From: an uncultured Paracoccaceae bacterium
Lineage (GTDB): Bacteria > Pseudomonadota > Alphaproteobacteria > Rhodobacterales > Rhodobacteraceae
Direction: 5' to 3'
NCBI GenBank assembly: GCA_913062865.1
Contig: CAJXWO010000023.1
Coordinates: forward strand, 1-39,451
Length of the DNA stretch: 39,451 bases
Below the pieces are notes generated by a model. It saw nothing but the letters and a program-made list of their open reading frames with translations. It made no database searches and was not told where the DNA came from. Made by a program: the position numbers and the translations under genes. Shown here piece after piece: positions 31,522 to 39,274 of the stretch (within the stretch, counting starts at the first letter, position 1; each line of letters begins with the position of its first letter).

Positions 31522-32326
31522 GTGCCGCCGTGTCCTCGCTCAGCCCCAATTCGGAGAGTAGGCTCAGGATCGCCTCGTTCCATCCTTCGGGGCCGGTCGC
31601 GCTGGTGCGCCGAATCCGCCCGTCGGCCTCTCCCTTCAAGAAGGGCAATGTCTTGGCATGGGGGTTGCGGACGATCACGCCGTAATCCGCATGGTCCAGC
31701 ATCTCGATATCGTTGGGCGCATCACCCAGCGCGACGGTGACCCTGGGCGCCAGAGAGGCGATGATGGCGTCCATCTGACCGGCCTTGGTCTGTCCGAAGC
31801 CCACGGTCAGAAAGCGTCCGCCCCGACGTGCCGAAAGCCCGCTGTCGCGAAGCGCGGCGCAAAACGCCTGCTCCTGTGCCGCGTTCCCATCGAAGAGACC
31901 GGGTTCGGAGGCGGTGCGCCGGCGGGCGCGGCGGGCCGCGTTGTCTTCCAGCCCGGTCGCCCGGGCCACCTCGGCCACGGACATGTCCCCAAAGCCGCGA
32001 AACAGCCTGCGCAGATCGGATGGCAGGCGGTCCAGGCGCGCCCGTATCATCTGATAGTCGTCACCGGCCAGAAGCGCGGCATCCTCGGGGCCCGGCGGCA
32101 AGAGCCCGGCGCCGTTCTCGACGATGGCGGGCCAGCGGGCCAGTTCCAGCTGGACGCGGATCGGCGCGACCTCGGCCGCGGTCTTGCTGCTGGCCAGAAC
32201 GACCCCTGCCCCGATACGCGCCAAGGCCTCCAGAGCCGGACGGGCCGGCCCCGGATCATAGCTGTCGTGGTCCAATAGCGTGCCGTCGAGGTCCGAAAAG
32301 ACCAATAGCGGCAACGGACTGGGCAT
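31514..32326 (-). CDS. gpgP: HAD phosphatase, GpgP/MpgP type
   Basis: A 270-residue HAD-IIB phosphatase of the mannosyl/glucosyl-3-phosphoglycerate phosphatase type, which would release glucosylglycerate. The nucleophile motif is FSDLDGTLLD (D12, D14). VLASSKTAAEV supplies the motif II Ser/Thr, and the C-terminal ALGDAPNDIEML is motif III-IV. The cap domain is the Gly-rich middle section. The start at 32326 gives MPSPLPLLVFSDLDG; the frame is open further back to 32449 but that stretch is not protein-like. The pair gpgP-gpgS is convergent with the GH13 gene. Confidence 0.88.
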   Translation of the reverse strand: MPSPLPLLVFSDLDGTLLDHDSYDPGPARPALEALARIGAGVVLASSKTAAEVAPIRVQLELARWPAIVENGAGLLPPGPEDAALLAGDDYQMIRARLDRLPSDLRRLFRGFGDMSVAEVARATGLEDNAARRARRRTASEPGLFDGNAAQEQAFCAALRDSGLSARRGGRFLTVGFGQTKAGQMDAIIASLAPRVTVALGDAPNDIEMLDHADYGVIVRNPHAKTLPFLKGEADGRIRRTSATGPEGWNEAILSLLSELGLSEDTAAHG

Positions 32327-32462
32327 GTCGGCAGCACCCCCCTTGGCCTGGCAGTCAACGTGGTGACGATGACACCCCGACAGGGGCATGGCAACGCGTG
32401 CCGACGCGGCCTGGCACAGACGGCGGTTGGGTTGTGCTTTCGCGACCACGGCTTGCGCGCGC

Positions 32463-32490
32463 GACCCGCCCTGGCAGGGCGCGACGGGTC
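32463..32490. terminator. hairpin at the cobS stop
   Basis: GACCCG (32463-32468) pairs with CGGGTC (32485-32490) around a nested GCCCT/AGGGC hairpin. It overlaps the cobS stop codon at 32489-32491. There is no T run on either side, so it could be a Rho-type or attenuating structure rather than an intrinsic terminator. The other 136 bp up to gpgP show nothing recognisable. Confidence 0.3.
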
Positions 32491-33262
32491 ACGGAAAGAA
32501 TAGCGTGGACAGGACCAGGAGCCCCGCCGTCTCGCTCGCCAGTTGGACCGCGCCCAACACATCACCCGTTTGCCCACCGATCCGGCGGTGCGCCAGCCAC
32601 CCCACGAGACCCGCAACCACCGCCATGACCGCCAACGCGGCCAAGGCCACGGCCCAGTGCCCGGGCCCGAAAAGCATGACGACCGCCGCGACCGCGCCCA
32701 GCCCCGGCACCCAGGCGGTCCGGTCCGCCGGTCCGGATGCCTGCCGGCCCAGCCCGTCGGACCGTGCCGACGGCAGGAGATCCAGCACCAGCAGCATCGC
32801 CCCGCGCGAGACGAGACCGGTCAGCAGGAACACGACCACCGGGGCACCGTCATGGAAGCGCGCGAGGGCGCTCGCACCCAGCCCAACGGCAAAGATCAGA
32901 ACCAGCACCCCGTAGCTGCCGATGCGGCTGTCGCGCATGATCTCGAGACAGTGCGCCCGGTCCCGGCCACCGCCGATCCCATCAGCGAAATCAGCCAGCC
33001 CATCATGGTGCAGCCCGCCCGTCACGAGGACTGATGCCCCCAAGGCAAGGATCGCGGCCGCCAAGGGCCCCGCGCCAAGCACGAGCGCGCCATTGAAGAC
33101 CGCCCAGGCCAGCGTGCCGGTCAGCAGCCCCACCAGCGGATAGGCCCACCGCGCGGCCGAAAGTGTCGGTACAGGCTCTGCCAGGCGGCCGGCAGGCAAG
33201 CGTGTCAGCAGCATGAGCGCCAGCCGCGCCTCGGACCAGCGACGGCGTAAGGCCGGGCTCAT
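32489..33262 (-). CDS. cobS: adenosylcobinamide-GDP ribazoletransferase
   Basis: A 257-residue integral membrane enzyme that joins alpha-ribazole (phosphate) to adenosylcobinamide-GDP, the last assembly step of cobalamin. The opening RRRWSEARLALMLLTRLPAG is the family start. TGGLHHDGLADFADGIGGGRDR with the metal-binding Asp/Asp motif, and EIMRDSRIGSYG, are diagnostic. About six hydrophobic helices follow, and GWLAHRRIGGQTGDVLGAVQLASETAGLL lies near the C-terminus. The start at 33262 overlaps the cobT stop (ATGA). Confidence 0.95.
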   Translation of the reverse strand: MSPALRRRWSEARLALMLLTRLPAGRLAEPVPTLSAARWAYPLVGLLTGTLAWAVFNGALVLGAGPLAAAILALGASVLVTGGLHHDGLADFADGIGGGRDRAHCLEIMRDSRIGSYGVLVLIFAVGLGASALARFHDGAPVVVFLLTGLVSRGAMLLVLDLLPSARSDGLGRQASGPADRTAWVPGLGAVAAVVMLFGPGHWAVALAALAVMAVVAGLVGWLAHRRIGGQTGDVLGAVQLASETAGLLVLSTLFFP

Positions 33263-34263
33263 CCGATACCGGCTTCGGCGAAGGTGGCCATACCGTTGTG
33301 GCAATCGAGCGCGCCACGCAGCACGCCCAACGCCAGCGCAGCGCCCGTCCCCTCGCCCAACGCCATGCCCAGATCCAGCAACGGTGACTTGTCCATTGCG
33401 GCGCATAGGCGGGCATGGCCAGGCTCGGCGCTGGCATGACCGATCAGGCAGTGTTCCAGAAGCGCCGGATCGGCCCCGTGCAGCGGCGCGACCGCGGCCG
33501 TACAGATATATCCATCGAGGATCACCGGGATGCGCGCGGCCCGCGCTGAGAGGACCGCGCCGCACAGCGCCGCCTGTTCCCGCCCTCCAAGCGCGGCCAG
33601 GAGGCCGAGCGGCGGCAGGTGTCCGTGGCGCGCCACCCCGTCGGCCACGACTCGGGCCTTGCGGGCACGCCCCTCGGCATCGCTGCCGGTGCCGCGGCCC
33701 ACCCAATCCTCGGCCGTGCCACCGCAGACCGCATGGGCAAGCGCGGCCGAAACGGTGGAATTGCCGATCCCCATCTCGCCCAGAACCAGCACATCGGCGT
33801 CCGGATCAACCGCCGCCGCGCCACGGCGTAGCGCATCGAGGCACTCGGCCTCGGACATCGCCGGCCCCCGGGTGAAATCCGCCGTGGGACGGTCCAGGTC
33901 GAGCGCGACCACGGTCAGGTCGGCCCCGGCCGCACGCGCCAGCTGGTTGATCGCGGCGCCGCCTGCTTCGAAGTTAGCGACCATCAATGCGGTCACCTCC
34001 TGCGGAAACGGGTTCACGCCCTGGGCACAGATCCCGTGATTCCCGGCAAAGACCAGCGCCTGCGCCCGGGTGATCGCGGGCCGGTCGGTTGCCTGCCACC
34101 CGGCCATGAAGGCGGCCAGGTCTTCCAGCCGCCCGAGCGATCCGGGCGGCTTGGTCAACTGGGCCTGCCGGGCGCGCGCGGCCTCGATGGCAGGGGCGTG
34201 AGGGACGGGCCAGTCACGCTGCAGCAGGTCTTCCAGTTGGGTCGCATCATCAAGGGGCGTCAT
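33259..34263 (-). CDS. cobT: nicotinate-nucleotide--dimethylbenzimidazole phosphoribosyltransferase
   Basis: A 334-residue enzyme that activates dimethylbenzimidazole to alpha-ribazole 5'-phosphate using nicotinate mononucleotide. FAGNHGICAQGVNPFPQEVT, LGEMGIGNSTVSAALAHAVCGG, and the catalytic Glu in LGEGTGAALAL near residue 303 are diagnostic. PPGSLGRLEDLAAFMAGWQ is the N-terminal signature. The start at 34263 gives MTPLDDATQLEDLL and overlaps the cobU stop. Longer open frame upstream is antisense-type and rejected. It lies between cobU and cobS in the usual order for this pathway. Confidence 0.96.
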   Translation of the reverse strand: MTPLDDATQLEDLLQRDWPVPHAPAIEAARARQAQLTKPPGSLGRLEDLAAFMAGWQATDRPAITRAQALVFAGNHGICAQGVNPFPQEVTALMVANFEAGGAAINQLARAAGADLTVVALDLDRPTADFTRGPAMSEAECLDALRRGAAAVDPDADVLVLGEMGIGNSTVSAALAHAVCGGTAEDWVGRGTGSDAEGRARKARVVADGVARHGHLPPLGLLAALGGREQAALCGAVLSARAARIPVILDGYICTAAVAPLHGADPALLEHCLIGHASAEPGHARLCAAMDKSPLLDLGMALGEGTGAALALGVLRGALDCHNGMATFAEAGIG

Positions 34264-34772
34264 TGCGGTTTGACCTTCATTGGGTGGCCTGCGACGCAGA
34301 ACCACAACTCGTCGCAGGCCGCGGCGACCCGCTGGTTGGAAAAGCCCGCGGCGTCGCGAAAGGCGCGGGCCAGGGCGTTGTCGGGAACGATGCCCGCACC
34401 CACCTCGTTGGTGACGAAAACGACCGGGCCGGTCAGCCGGGGGATCAGATCCACGAGTGCCGTCACCTCGGCTTCCCAGTCGCGCTCGGCAAGCATCAGG
34501 TTCGACAGCCACAGGGTCAGGCAATCGACCAGCCGCGGCGGCCCGCCGTCGCTTTCTTCAAGCGCGGCGCACAGCGCAAGGGGTTCGGCAATGGTTCTCC
34601 ACTCCGCCCCGCGCCGGGCACGGTGTCGCGCGATCCGGTCGGCCATCTCGGCGTCATGGGCCTGGGCGGTGGCGATATAGACCGCCGCCTCCCCCATCGA
34701 CAGCGTCCGGGTCTCGGCAAAGCGGCTCTTGCCCGAACGGGCCCCGCCGGTGATCAGGATCGACTTTGACAT
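34260..34772 (-). CDS. cobU: adenosylcobinamide kinase / adenosylcobinamide-phosphate guanylyltransferase
   Basis: A 170-residue P-loop enzyme that phosphorylates adenosylcobinamide and then adds GMP. GGARSGKSRFAE at about residues 9-20 is the P-loop. AVYIATAQAHDAEMADRIARHRARRG holds the RHRxxR guanylyl-transfer His, and LVDCLTLWLSNLM and VVFVTNEVGAGIVPDNALARAFRDAAG complete the family blocks. Two adjacent ATGs (34772 and 34775) fit the start. It lies only 44 bp from the divergently read cobC, too little space for a cobalamin riboswitch. Confidence 0.95.
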   Translation of the reverse strand: MSKSILITGGARSGKSRFAETRTLSMGEAAVYIATAQAHDAEMADRIARHRARRGAEWRTIAEPLALCAALEESDGGPPRLVDCLTLWLSNLMLAERDWEAEVTALVDLIPRLTGPVVFVTNEVGAGIVPDNALARAFRDAAGFSNQRVAAACDELWFCVAGHPMKVKPQ

Positions 34773-34816
34773 CATGACGTGAAAAAGCAGGTTCCACCGG
34801 GTTTGGAAAGGCTTGA

Positions 34817-35398
34817 ATGACACCTTTGGCGCCATCCGAATTGGTACTGATCCGCCATGCCCCGTCCTTGGCAGGCGGGCGTCTGGCCGGACGGCGGGAC
34901 GTGCCTGCACGGCTCGACGATGGGGCGGCATTATCGCGGCTGGCCGGGACGCTGTCGGGCGTCCGTGCCGTGGTAACCAGCCCTGCCCTGCGCTGCCGGC
35001 AGACGGCCGAGGCGCTTTTCCCCGACCGCGACAGGCCCGAGGACGCACGGCTCTGGGAGCAGGATTTCGGCACCCACGAAGGCCTTGCCCCAGGTGAGTT
35101 GCCGGATCTGGGCCCGCTCGACCGGGCGGCGCTGGCCCGGGTCGTGCCGCCCGGCGGCGAGAGCTTTGCCGACATGGTCGCGCGGGTCCGGCCCGCGCTC
35201 GTCCACTGGGCCAACATCGCGCGTGAAAAGGGTCCCGTGGCCGTAGTGGCCCATGCGGGCACGGCGCGCGCGGGGCTTGCGCTTGCGCTCGGGGACGTTC
35301 CGGTGGCGCTGGCCTTCGAGATCGCGCCGCTGTCCCTTACTCGTTTGCGCTGCCTGCCCGATGCCTATTCGATCATCAGCGTGAACCAGACCGCCTGA
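34817..35398 (+). CDS. cobC: histidine phosphatase, candidate alpha-ribazole phosphatase
   Basis: A 193-residue branch-1 histidine phosphatase. The catalytic LIRHAPSLAGG motif lies at about residues 11-21, with the paired Arg (SPALRCRQTAE), and the second His is in VVAHAGTARAG. Family members in cobalamin clusters remove the 5'-phosphate from alpha-ribazole phosphate or adenosylcobalamin phosphate. It is on the + strand between the - strand cobU and cobQ, 44 bp from cobU, so the divergent promoters may be shared. The symbol rests on position as well as sequence; a generic phosphatase remains possible. Confidence 0.82.
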   Translation: MTPLAPSELVLIRHAPSLAGGRLAGRRDVPARLDDGAALSRLAGTLSGVRAVVTSPALRCRQTAEALFPDRDRPEDARLWEQDFGTHEGLAPGELPDLGPLDRAALARVVPPGGESFADMVARVRPALVHWANIAREKGPVAVVAHAGTARAGLALALGDVPVALAFEIAPLSLTRLRCLPDAYSIISVNQTA

Positions 35399-35426
35399 TC
35401 GCCGAGCCGGGCATCGCAGACCGGCC

Positions 35427-36875
35427 CTAGCGTGCGGCTTGCAGGAGCGCGTCCACGTCCAGATACGTCTCGAGATGCCGGGCCAACGCATCCAGAACCG
35501 CGTCAACGCCGGCATCGTATCGCGTCCCGGTTTCCATCACGCCGAAGCCCGCCAGATAGGCCGCGCGAAAGCCATCGTCGCGGAACATGCCATGCAGATA
35601 GCTGCCCGCCACACGGCCCGAGGCACTGACCGCCCCCTCGGGCAAGCCCGCCACATGGGCGAAGGGGCGAGCGCGGTCAGGTCCGTCGGTCACGCCGATA
35701 TGGATCTCGTAGCCGTGAAAGGCCGCGCCCGTTCCCGCATGGACCGCAGCCACCTCGGTCAGGCGCTTGTGCGGCGTCATGACGGTGTCGATCCCCAGAA
35801 GACCCAACCCCGGATCGGTTCCGGCCGGCCCTTCGATCCCGTCCGGGTCGGCAACCGTGCGCCCAAGCATCTGGTAGCCCCCGCAAATCCCCAGCACATG
35901 CCCGCCGCGCCTGACATGGGCGGCCAGATCCACGTCCCATCCCTGGTCGCGGAGAAAGGCCAGATCACCACGGGTGGATTTCGTGCCCGGCACGATCACC
36001 AGGTCCGCATCACCGGGGATGGGCCGACCGGGGCCCAGCATGGTCAACCGAAGGCCCGGCTCTTGGCCCAACGGGTCCAGATCATCGAAATTGGCGATCC
36101 GGCTCAGCGCTAGGCAGACCACGTGCAGGCCCGTGTCGCGATGCGGTGCCGCGAGGTCGACCGCGTCCTCGGCCGGCAATTTCCAGGCCTCCCCGAACCA
36201 CGGGCAGATGCCGAAGCCGCGCCAGCCCGTGCGCTGCGCGATATCGCGATATCCGTCTTCGAAAAGCGTGGGGTCACCGCGGAACCGGTTGATGAGGAAG
36301 CCCGCGACCATCGCCGCATCATCCGGAGCGATCACGGCCTTCGTTCCGACGATCTGCGCGATGACGCCGCCCCGGTCGATGTCGCCCGCAAGGATCACAG
36401 GCACATCGGCCGCGCGGGCAAAGCCCATGTTGGCAATATCGCCCTCGCGCAGGTTGGTTTCGGCCGGGCTGCCCGCCCCTTCGACCAGAACAAGGTCATG
36501 GGCGGCCTTGAGCCGGCCGAAGCTTTCCAGCACCTTTTCGAGCAACCGGTGCCGAAGCGTCTGGTAATCCCGTGCCTGGGCCGTGGTCAGCCGCCGGCCC
36601 TGCACGATGACTTGCGCGCCAGTGTCGGTCTCGGGCTTGAGAAGCACGGGGTTCATGTCGCTGTGCAGCGGCACGCCGGCGGCCAGCGCCTGCACCGCCT
36701 GCGCGCGCCCGATCTCACCCCCGTCAGCGGTGACGGCGGCGTTGTTGGACATGTTCTGAGGCTTGAACGGCGCGACGGATATACCGCGTCTGCGCGCCGC
36801 GCGGCACAGCCCCGCGACCAGCAGCGACTTTCCGACATTGCTGCCGGTGCCTTGTATCATCAACGCCCGGGCCAT
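35427..36875 (-). CDS. cobQ: cobyric acid synthase
   Basis: A 482-residue amidotransferase that amidates the b, d, e and g carboxyls of adenosylcobyrinic acid a,c-diamide. The N-terminal P-loop domain has [16 protein letters not shown] at about residues 8-23. Blocks such as [31 protein letters not shown] and [13 protein letters not shown] follow. The glutaminase half carries the nucleophile Cys in [11 protein letters not shown] (about C331) and the His in [10 protein letters not shown]. The start at 36875 gives MARALMIQG; an open frame runs further upstream but is not protein-like. No riboswitch is seen in the 140 bp before it. Confidence 0.96.
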   Translation of the reverse strand: MARALMIQGTGSNVGKSLLVAGLCRAARRRGISVAPFKPQNMSNNAAVTADGGEIGRAQAVQALAAGVPLHSDMNPVLLKPETDTGAQVIVQGRRLTTAQARDYQTLRHRLLEKVLESFGRLKAAHDLVLVEGAGSPAETNLREGDIANMGFARAADVPVILAGDIDRGGVIAQIVGTKAVIAPDDAAMVAGFLINRFRGDPTLFEDGYRDIAQRTGWRGFGICPWFGEAWKLPAEDAVDLAAPHRDTGLHVVCLALSRIANFDDLDPLGQEPGLRLTMLGPGRPIPGDADLVIVPGTKSTRGDLAFLRDQGWDVDLAAHVRRGGHVLGICGGYQMLGRTVADPDGIEGPAGTDPGLGLLGIDTVMTPHKRLTEVAAVHAGTGAAFHGYEIHIGVTDGPDRARPFAHVAGLPEGAVSASGRVAGSYLHGMFRDDGFRAAYLAGFGVMETGTRYDAGVDAVLDALARHLETYLDVDALLQAAR

Positions 36876-37015
36876 CGCGCCCCCTGCTCGGGCGCAGCGG
36901 CGCTTATTGCATGCGGTCGCGGACTGCACTCCCGCACCACGAACCCTGAGCGGTCGCTTCTGCATCTGTCGCAATCGGATCGGCCGGTGGTGTGTCCCTG
37001 CTGCGGTGTCATGCG

Positions 37016-37645
37016 TTATGCGGAAGTACCGCCTCCCGGGGATTTCGGTGCCTGCCAACCGCGCCGCACGCTGAGAATGCGCAGGCCAGACGCCGTAAGA
37101 ACGCCTGCGGGCAGACTCCAGGCTTCGGGCAGGTCGAACCGCTCACCCAGTACGACGATCGCCGCGCCGACAAGGGCGGCAAGCGCATAGACCTCTTCGC
37201 GCAGGACGCGCGGCACCTCCGAGACCAGAACGTCCCGCACGACACCGCCGCCTACCGCGGTCAGGACCCCCAGCAAAAGCGCGGGCAGGGGATCGAGCTG
37301 AAATTCCAGCGCCTTGCGACACCCGGCAACGGCAAAAAGCCCAAGCCCAAGCGCATCGAGCAGCATGACCGGGTTCGCCATCCGCTCGAGCAGGCGGTGC
37401 GCGAAAAAGACGACGGCAGCCGCGCCCAGCGCAGCCCACAGGTACAGCGGCTGCGACAGCGCGGCGACGGGCGCTGCGCCCAGCAGCATGTCACGGAGCA
37501 TGCCACCGGCAAGCGCCGCCGCCACAGCCAGAACGGCGATGCCGAACACATCCAGCCCGCGGCGGACGGCCAGCATCGCGCCGGATATGCCGAAAACGAA
37601 CGTTCCGGCCAGGTCGAGCAGAAGTCCGGTGGTCAGCCCCATCAC
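37016..37645 (-). CDS. trimeric intracellular cation (TRIC) channel family protein
   Basis: A 209-residue membrane protein of the UPF0126/TRIC family, with two internal repeats. Each has a glycine-rich motif: [11 protein letters not shown] at about residues 46-56 and [13 protein letters not shown] at about 131-143, the GGG/RD signature of the fold. About seven hydrophobic helices are seen. Bacterial members form cation-conducting trimers. It sits between cobQ and cobO in the same direction, with 140 and 65 bp gaps; a role in cobalt supply is not shown. The start may be 37645 or the next ATG at 37642. Confidence 0.9.
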   Translation of the reverse strand: MMGLTTGLLLDLAGTFVFGISGAMLAVRRGLDVFGIAVLAVAAALAGGMLRDMLLGAAPVAALSQPLYLWAALGAAAVVFFAHRLLERMANPVMLLDALGLGLFAVAGCRKALEFQLDPLPALLLGVLTAVGGGVVRDVLVSEVPRVLREEVYALAALVGAAIVVLGERFDLPEAWSLPAGVLTASGLRILSVRRGWQAPKSPGGGTSA

Positions 37646-37710
37646 TGGAGAGCTCCTGTGCGCGGACGAGCCGGGGTCACCGGACCGGATCCCGAGGCAA
37701 TCCGCATGCC

Positions 37711-38319
37711 CTAGAACTCCACGCCGCGCTGCGCCTTCACGCCATGGTCGAAGGGATGCTTTTTCAGGGTCATCTCGGTCACCAGGTCGGCCGCCGCGAT
37801 CAGCTCGGGTTTGGCGTCGCGGCCCGTAAGGCAGACATGGGTCATGTGCGGTTTGCGCGAGAGCAGGAAATCGACCACCTCGTCGATATCCAGATAGTCA
37901 TAGCGCAGCGCGATATTGATCTCGTCGAGCAGCACGAACCCGATGTCAGGGTCGAGGATCTGGTCCTTGGCGATGTCCCACCCGTTTCGGGCCGCGGCCA
38001 CGTCGGCGTCGCGATCCTGAGTGTCCCAGGTAAAGCCTTCACCTGACACGAAGAAACGGCATTCCTCGGCGAACCGGTCGCGGAGAAGCCGCTTTTCCCC
38101 GGTTTGCCAATTGCCTTTGATGAACTGGACGACCGCACAGGGCATGCCCCAGCCGATGCACCGCATGATCATGCCGAATCCCGAAGAGGATTTGCCCTTG
38201 CCGTCCCCCGTATGCACTATGATGAGACCCTTTTCCTCGGTCTTGGTCTTCATCATCTCGTCGCGCGCCGCCTTGATGCGCTTCATCTTCTCATTGTGCA
38301 GCCGGGTGCGCTCGTCCAT
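37711..38319 (-). CDS. cobO: cob(I)yrinic acid a,c-diamide adenosyltransferase
   Basis: A 202-residue ATP:corrinoid adenosyltransferase that adds the upper adenosyl ligand to reduced corrinoid. The P-loop HTGDGKGKSSSGFGM spans about residues 36-50. VVQFIKGNW, GFTWDTQDRDAD, FVLLDEINIALRY and VCLTGRDAKPELIAAADLVTEM are family blocks. The C-terminus KKHPFDHGVKAQRGVEF matches the usual end. It is the last recognisable core gene before the island boundary at 38.5 kb. The 176 bp upstream contains hairpins but no cobalamin-riboswitch B12-box pattern that I could identify. Confidence 0.96.
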   Translation of the reverse strand: MDERTRLHNEKMKRIKAARDEMMKTKTEEKGLIIVHTGDGKGKSSSGFGMIMRCIGWGMPCAVVQFIKGNWQTGEKRLLRDRFAEECRFFVSGEGFTWDTQDRDADVAAARNGWDIAKDQILDPDIGFVLLDEINIALRYDYLDIDEVVDFLLSRKPHMTHVCLTGRDAKPELIAAADLVTEMTLKKHPFDHGVKAQRGVEF

Positions 38320-38495
38320 CGCGGATCTCCCTGAGATACGGGCGCCATTGGATCCTGGGGTCCAGGCACCGTTTTGGCGACCCTGCTAACAGCTGGCGGA
38401 CAGCCGCGCGAGACGGAAACCGGCGCGACGCCCCTCGGGCACGTCAAATCCGTAGGCCCGCACTGGGTTTGTGCGAAATCATGAAGGGGAAAGGG

Positions 38496-38539
38496 TGGTA
38501 GCGGAGGAGGGACTTGAACCCCCGACACGCGGATTATGA
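38496..38539 (-). pseudogene. 3' fragment of a CAT-anticodon tRNA; probable attachment site
   Basis: On the - strand this 44-nt stretch reads from within the anticodon loop (TCATAA) through the anticodon 3' strand (TCCGC), variable loop, T-arm (GGGGG TTCAAGT CCCTC), acceptor 3' strand and CCA end. The 5' half (acceptor 5' strand, D-arm, anticodon 5' strand) is missing. The sequence to its right, which should encode it, is unrelated and AT-richer. A tRNA 3' end standing alone at such a composition break is the usual scar of integrase-mediated insertion. The parent is an elongator Met or Ile2 tRNA, which I cannot separate. Confidence 0.82.
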
Positions 38540-38594
38540 TGAGCGAACACGAAAATAAACATTTTATGAGCAAGGGTTTATGTGCTTGTTTTTG

Positions 38595-38713
38595 CGATGT
38601 GCTACACAGTGCGCTACGGTTGCGACGCATTATTTACACTTATTCACGCAACAGCTTGGCGAAACACTGTGTTGAACACAGTGTTCCGAACAGTGTGCGA
38701 AACACAGACTGTT
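38595..38713. repeat. cluster of ACAGTGT-type palindromes just inside the island
   Basis: AACACTGTGTT (38663-38673) and AACACAGTGTT (38675-38685) form a perfect 11-bp inverted repeat around one base. AACAGT (38689-38694) then faces ACTGTT (38708-38713) across GTGTGCGAAACACAG. A further CTACACAGTGCGCTAC unit lies near 38602. The repeated CACAGTG/AACAGTGT element in several orientations resembles binding sites for an integrase/excisionase, partition or replication protein. Confidence 0.6.
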
Positions 38714-38726
38714 TGCATGTTGGGTT

Positions 38727-38828
38727 TTAACAGATCACCGCAACCAGCAATGACCCGCGCTCGCGGAGCGCAGCGTTATAGGCGGGCCAATTGTTCGTGC
38801 GGTAGCGAACGGGCTTGGGCTTGCTCAT
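38727..38828 (-). pseudogene. truncated IS5-family transposase N-terminus
   Basis: Read leftward from 38828, the frame begins MSKPKPVRYRTNNWPAY and continues NAALRERGSLL, which I recognise as the opening of an IS5-family transposase common in alphaproteobacteria. After about 28 residues the match stops and the frame ends five residues later at 38727, against about 300 residues in an intact enzyme. The element is therefore a remnant, broken close to the palindrome cluster. Confidence 0.75.
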
Positions 38829-38915
38829 GCAGATCGTCTAAGCGCATGGATCCACAATATGAATCCTGCGCGTTGAAAGTGCTGCAACAACGCCGATAGA
38901 AATAAACTACAAAAC

Positions 38916-39200
38916 CTATTCGCCAGATAAAACGACTAAATTATCACCTATGCGCTCAATAAGGCCCATGCCAATGAGCGCTGATAAAGCACGAAAAAAT
39001 GTTGCGTGTGGAATGTTCGCAACCAATGGATGCTGTCTCAGCTTCTTGGAGTTCAAACCATTGTCGCGGTCATATGTCAGTTTAGCTGCATATAACACGT
39101 CTCGTTGAGATTCCGACAGCTCGGCCAAGCCCAAATCATATTCCATTTGGTAAAGAAGCGCCCTAAGGGCAGCCAAATTACATATTTTATCTTGGGTCAT
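38916..39200 (-). CDS. 94-residue winged-helix-like protein of the island
   Basis: A small protein starting MTQDKICNLAALRALLYQ, with an N-terminal helical pair followed by a winged-helix-like region: SESQRDVLYAAKLTYDRDNGLNSKKLRQHPLVANIPHATFFRALSALIGMGLIERIGDNLVVLSG. The layout (HATFFRALSALIGMGLIER then a short wing) is like a MarR or phage-type small regulator. An ATG at 39236 would add 12 residues; neither has a clear ribosome site. Base composition is lower in GC than the cob genes. It lies between two IS remnants, so it is a candidate island-encoded regulator. No family is assigned. Confidence 0.62.
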   Translation of the reverse strand: MTQDKICNLAALRALLYQMEYDLGLAELSESQRDVLYAAKLTYDRDNGLNSKKLRQHPLVANIPHATFFRALSALIGMGLIERIGDNLVVLSGE

Positions 39201-39274
39201 GCGGTTGGCCTGATAAAATCCAGTGAAACGGCCCAAAGTACACAGGGGATTAAGGTGAACCGGCTCGGGTCAAT

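Noticed and set aside
36123-37190. A long + strand frame opposite cobQ, including a zinc-ribbon-like VCPCCG near 36991-37010
   Set aside because: Most of it is antisense to cobQ and the end is antisense to the TRIC gene. The Cys pattern lies partly in an empty gap and lacks a start, ribosome site or partner cysteines in a proper fold.
38320-38495. Possible cobalamin riboswitch upstream of cobO, and hairpins such as 38427-38445
   Set aside because: Stem-loops are present, but I could not match the B12 box or the conserved core of the cobalamin riboswitch.
38536-38730. A 64-residue + strand frame just inside the island
   Set aside because: It starts in the tRNA fragment and runs through the palindrome cluster; the composition is not protein-like.
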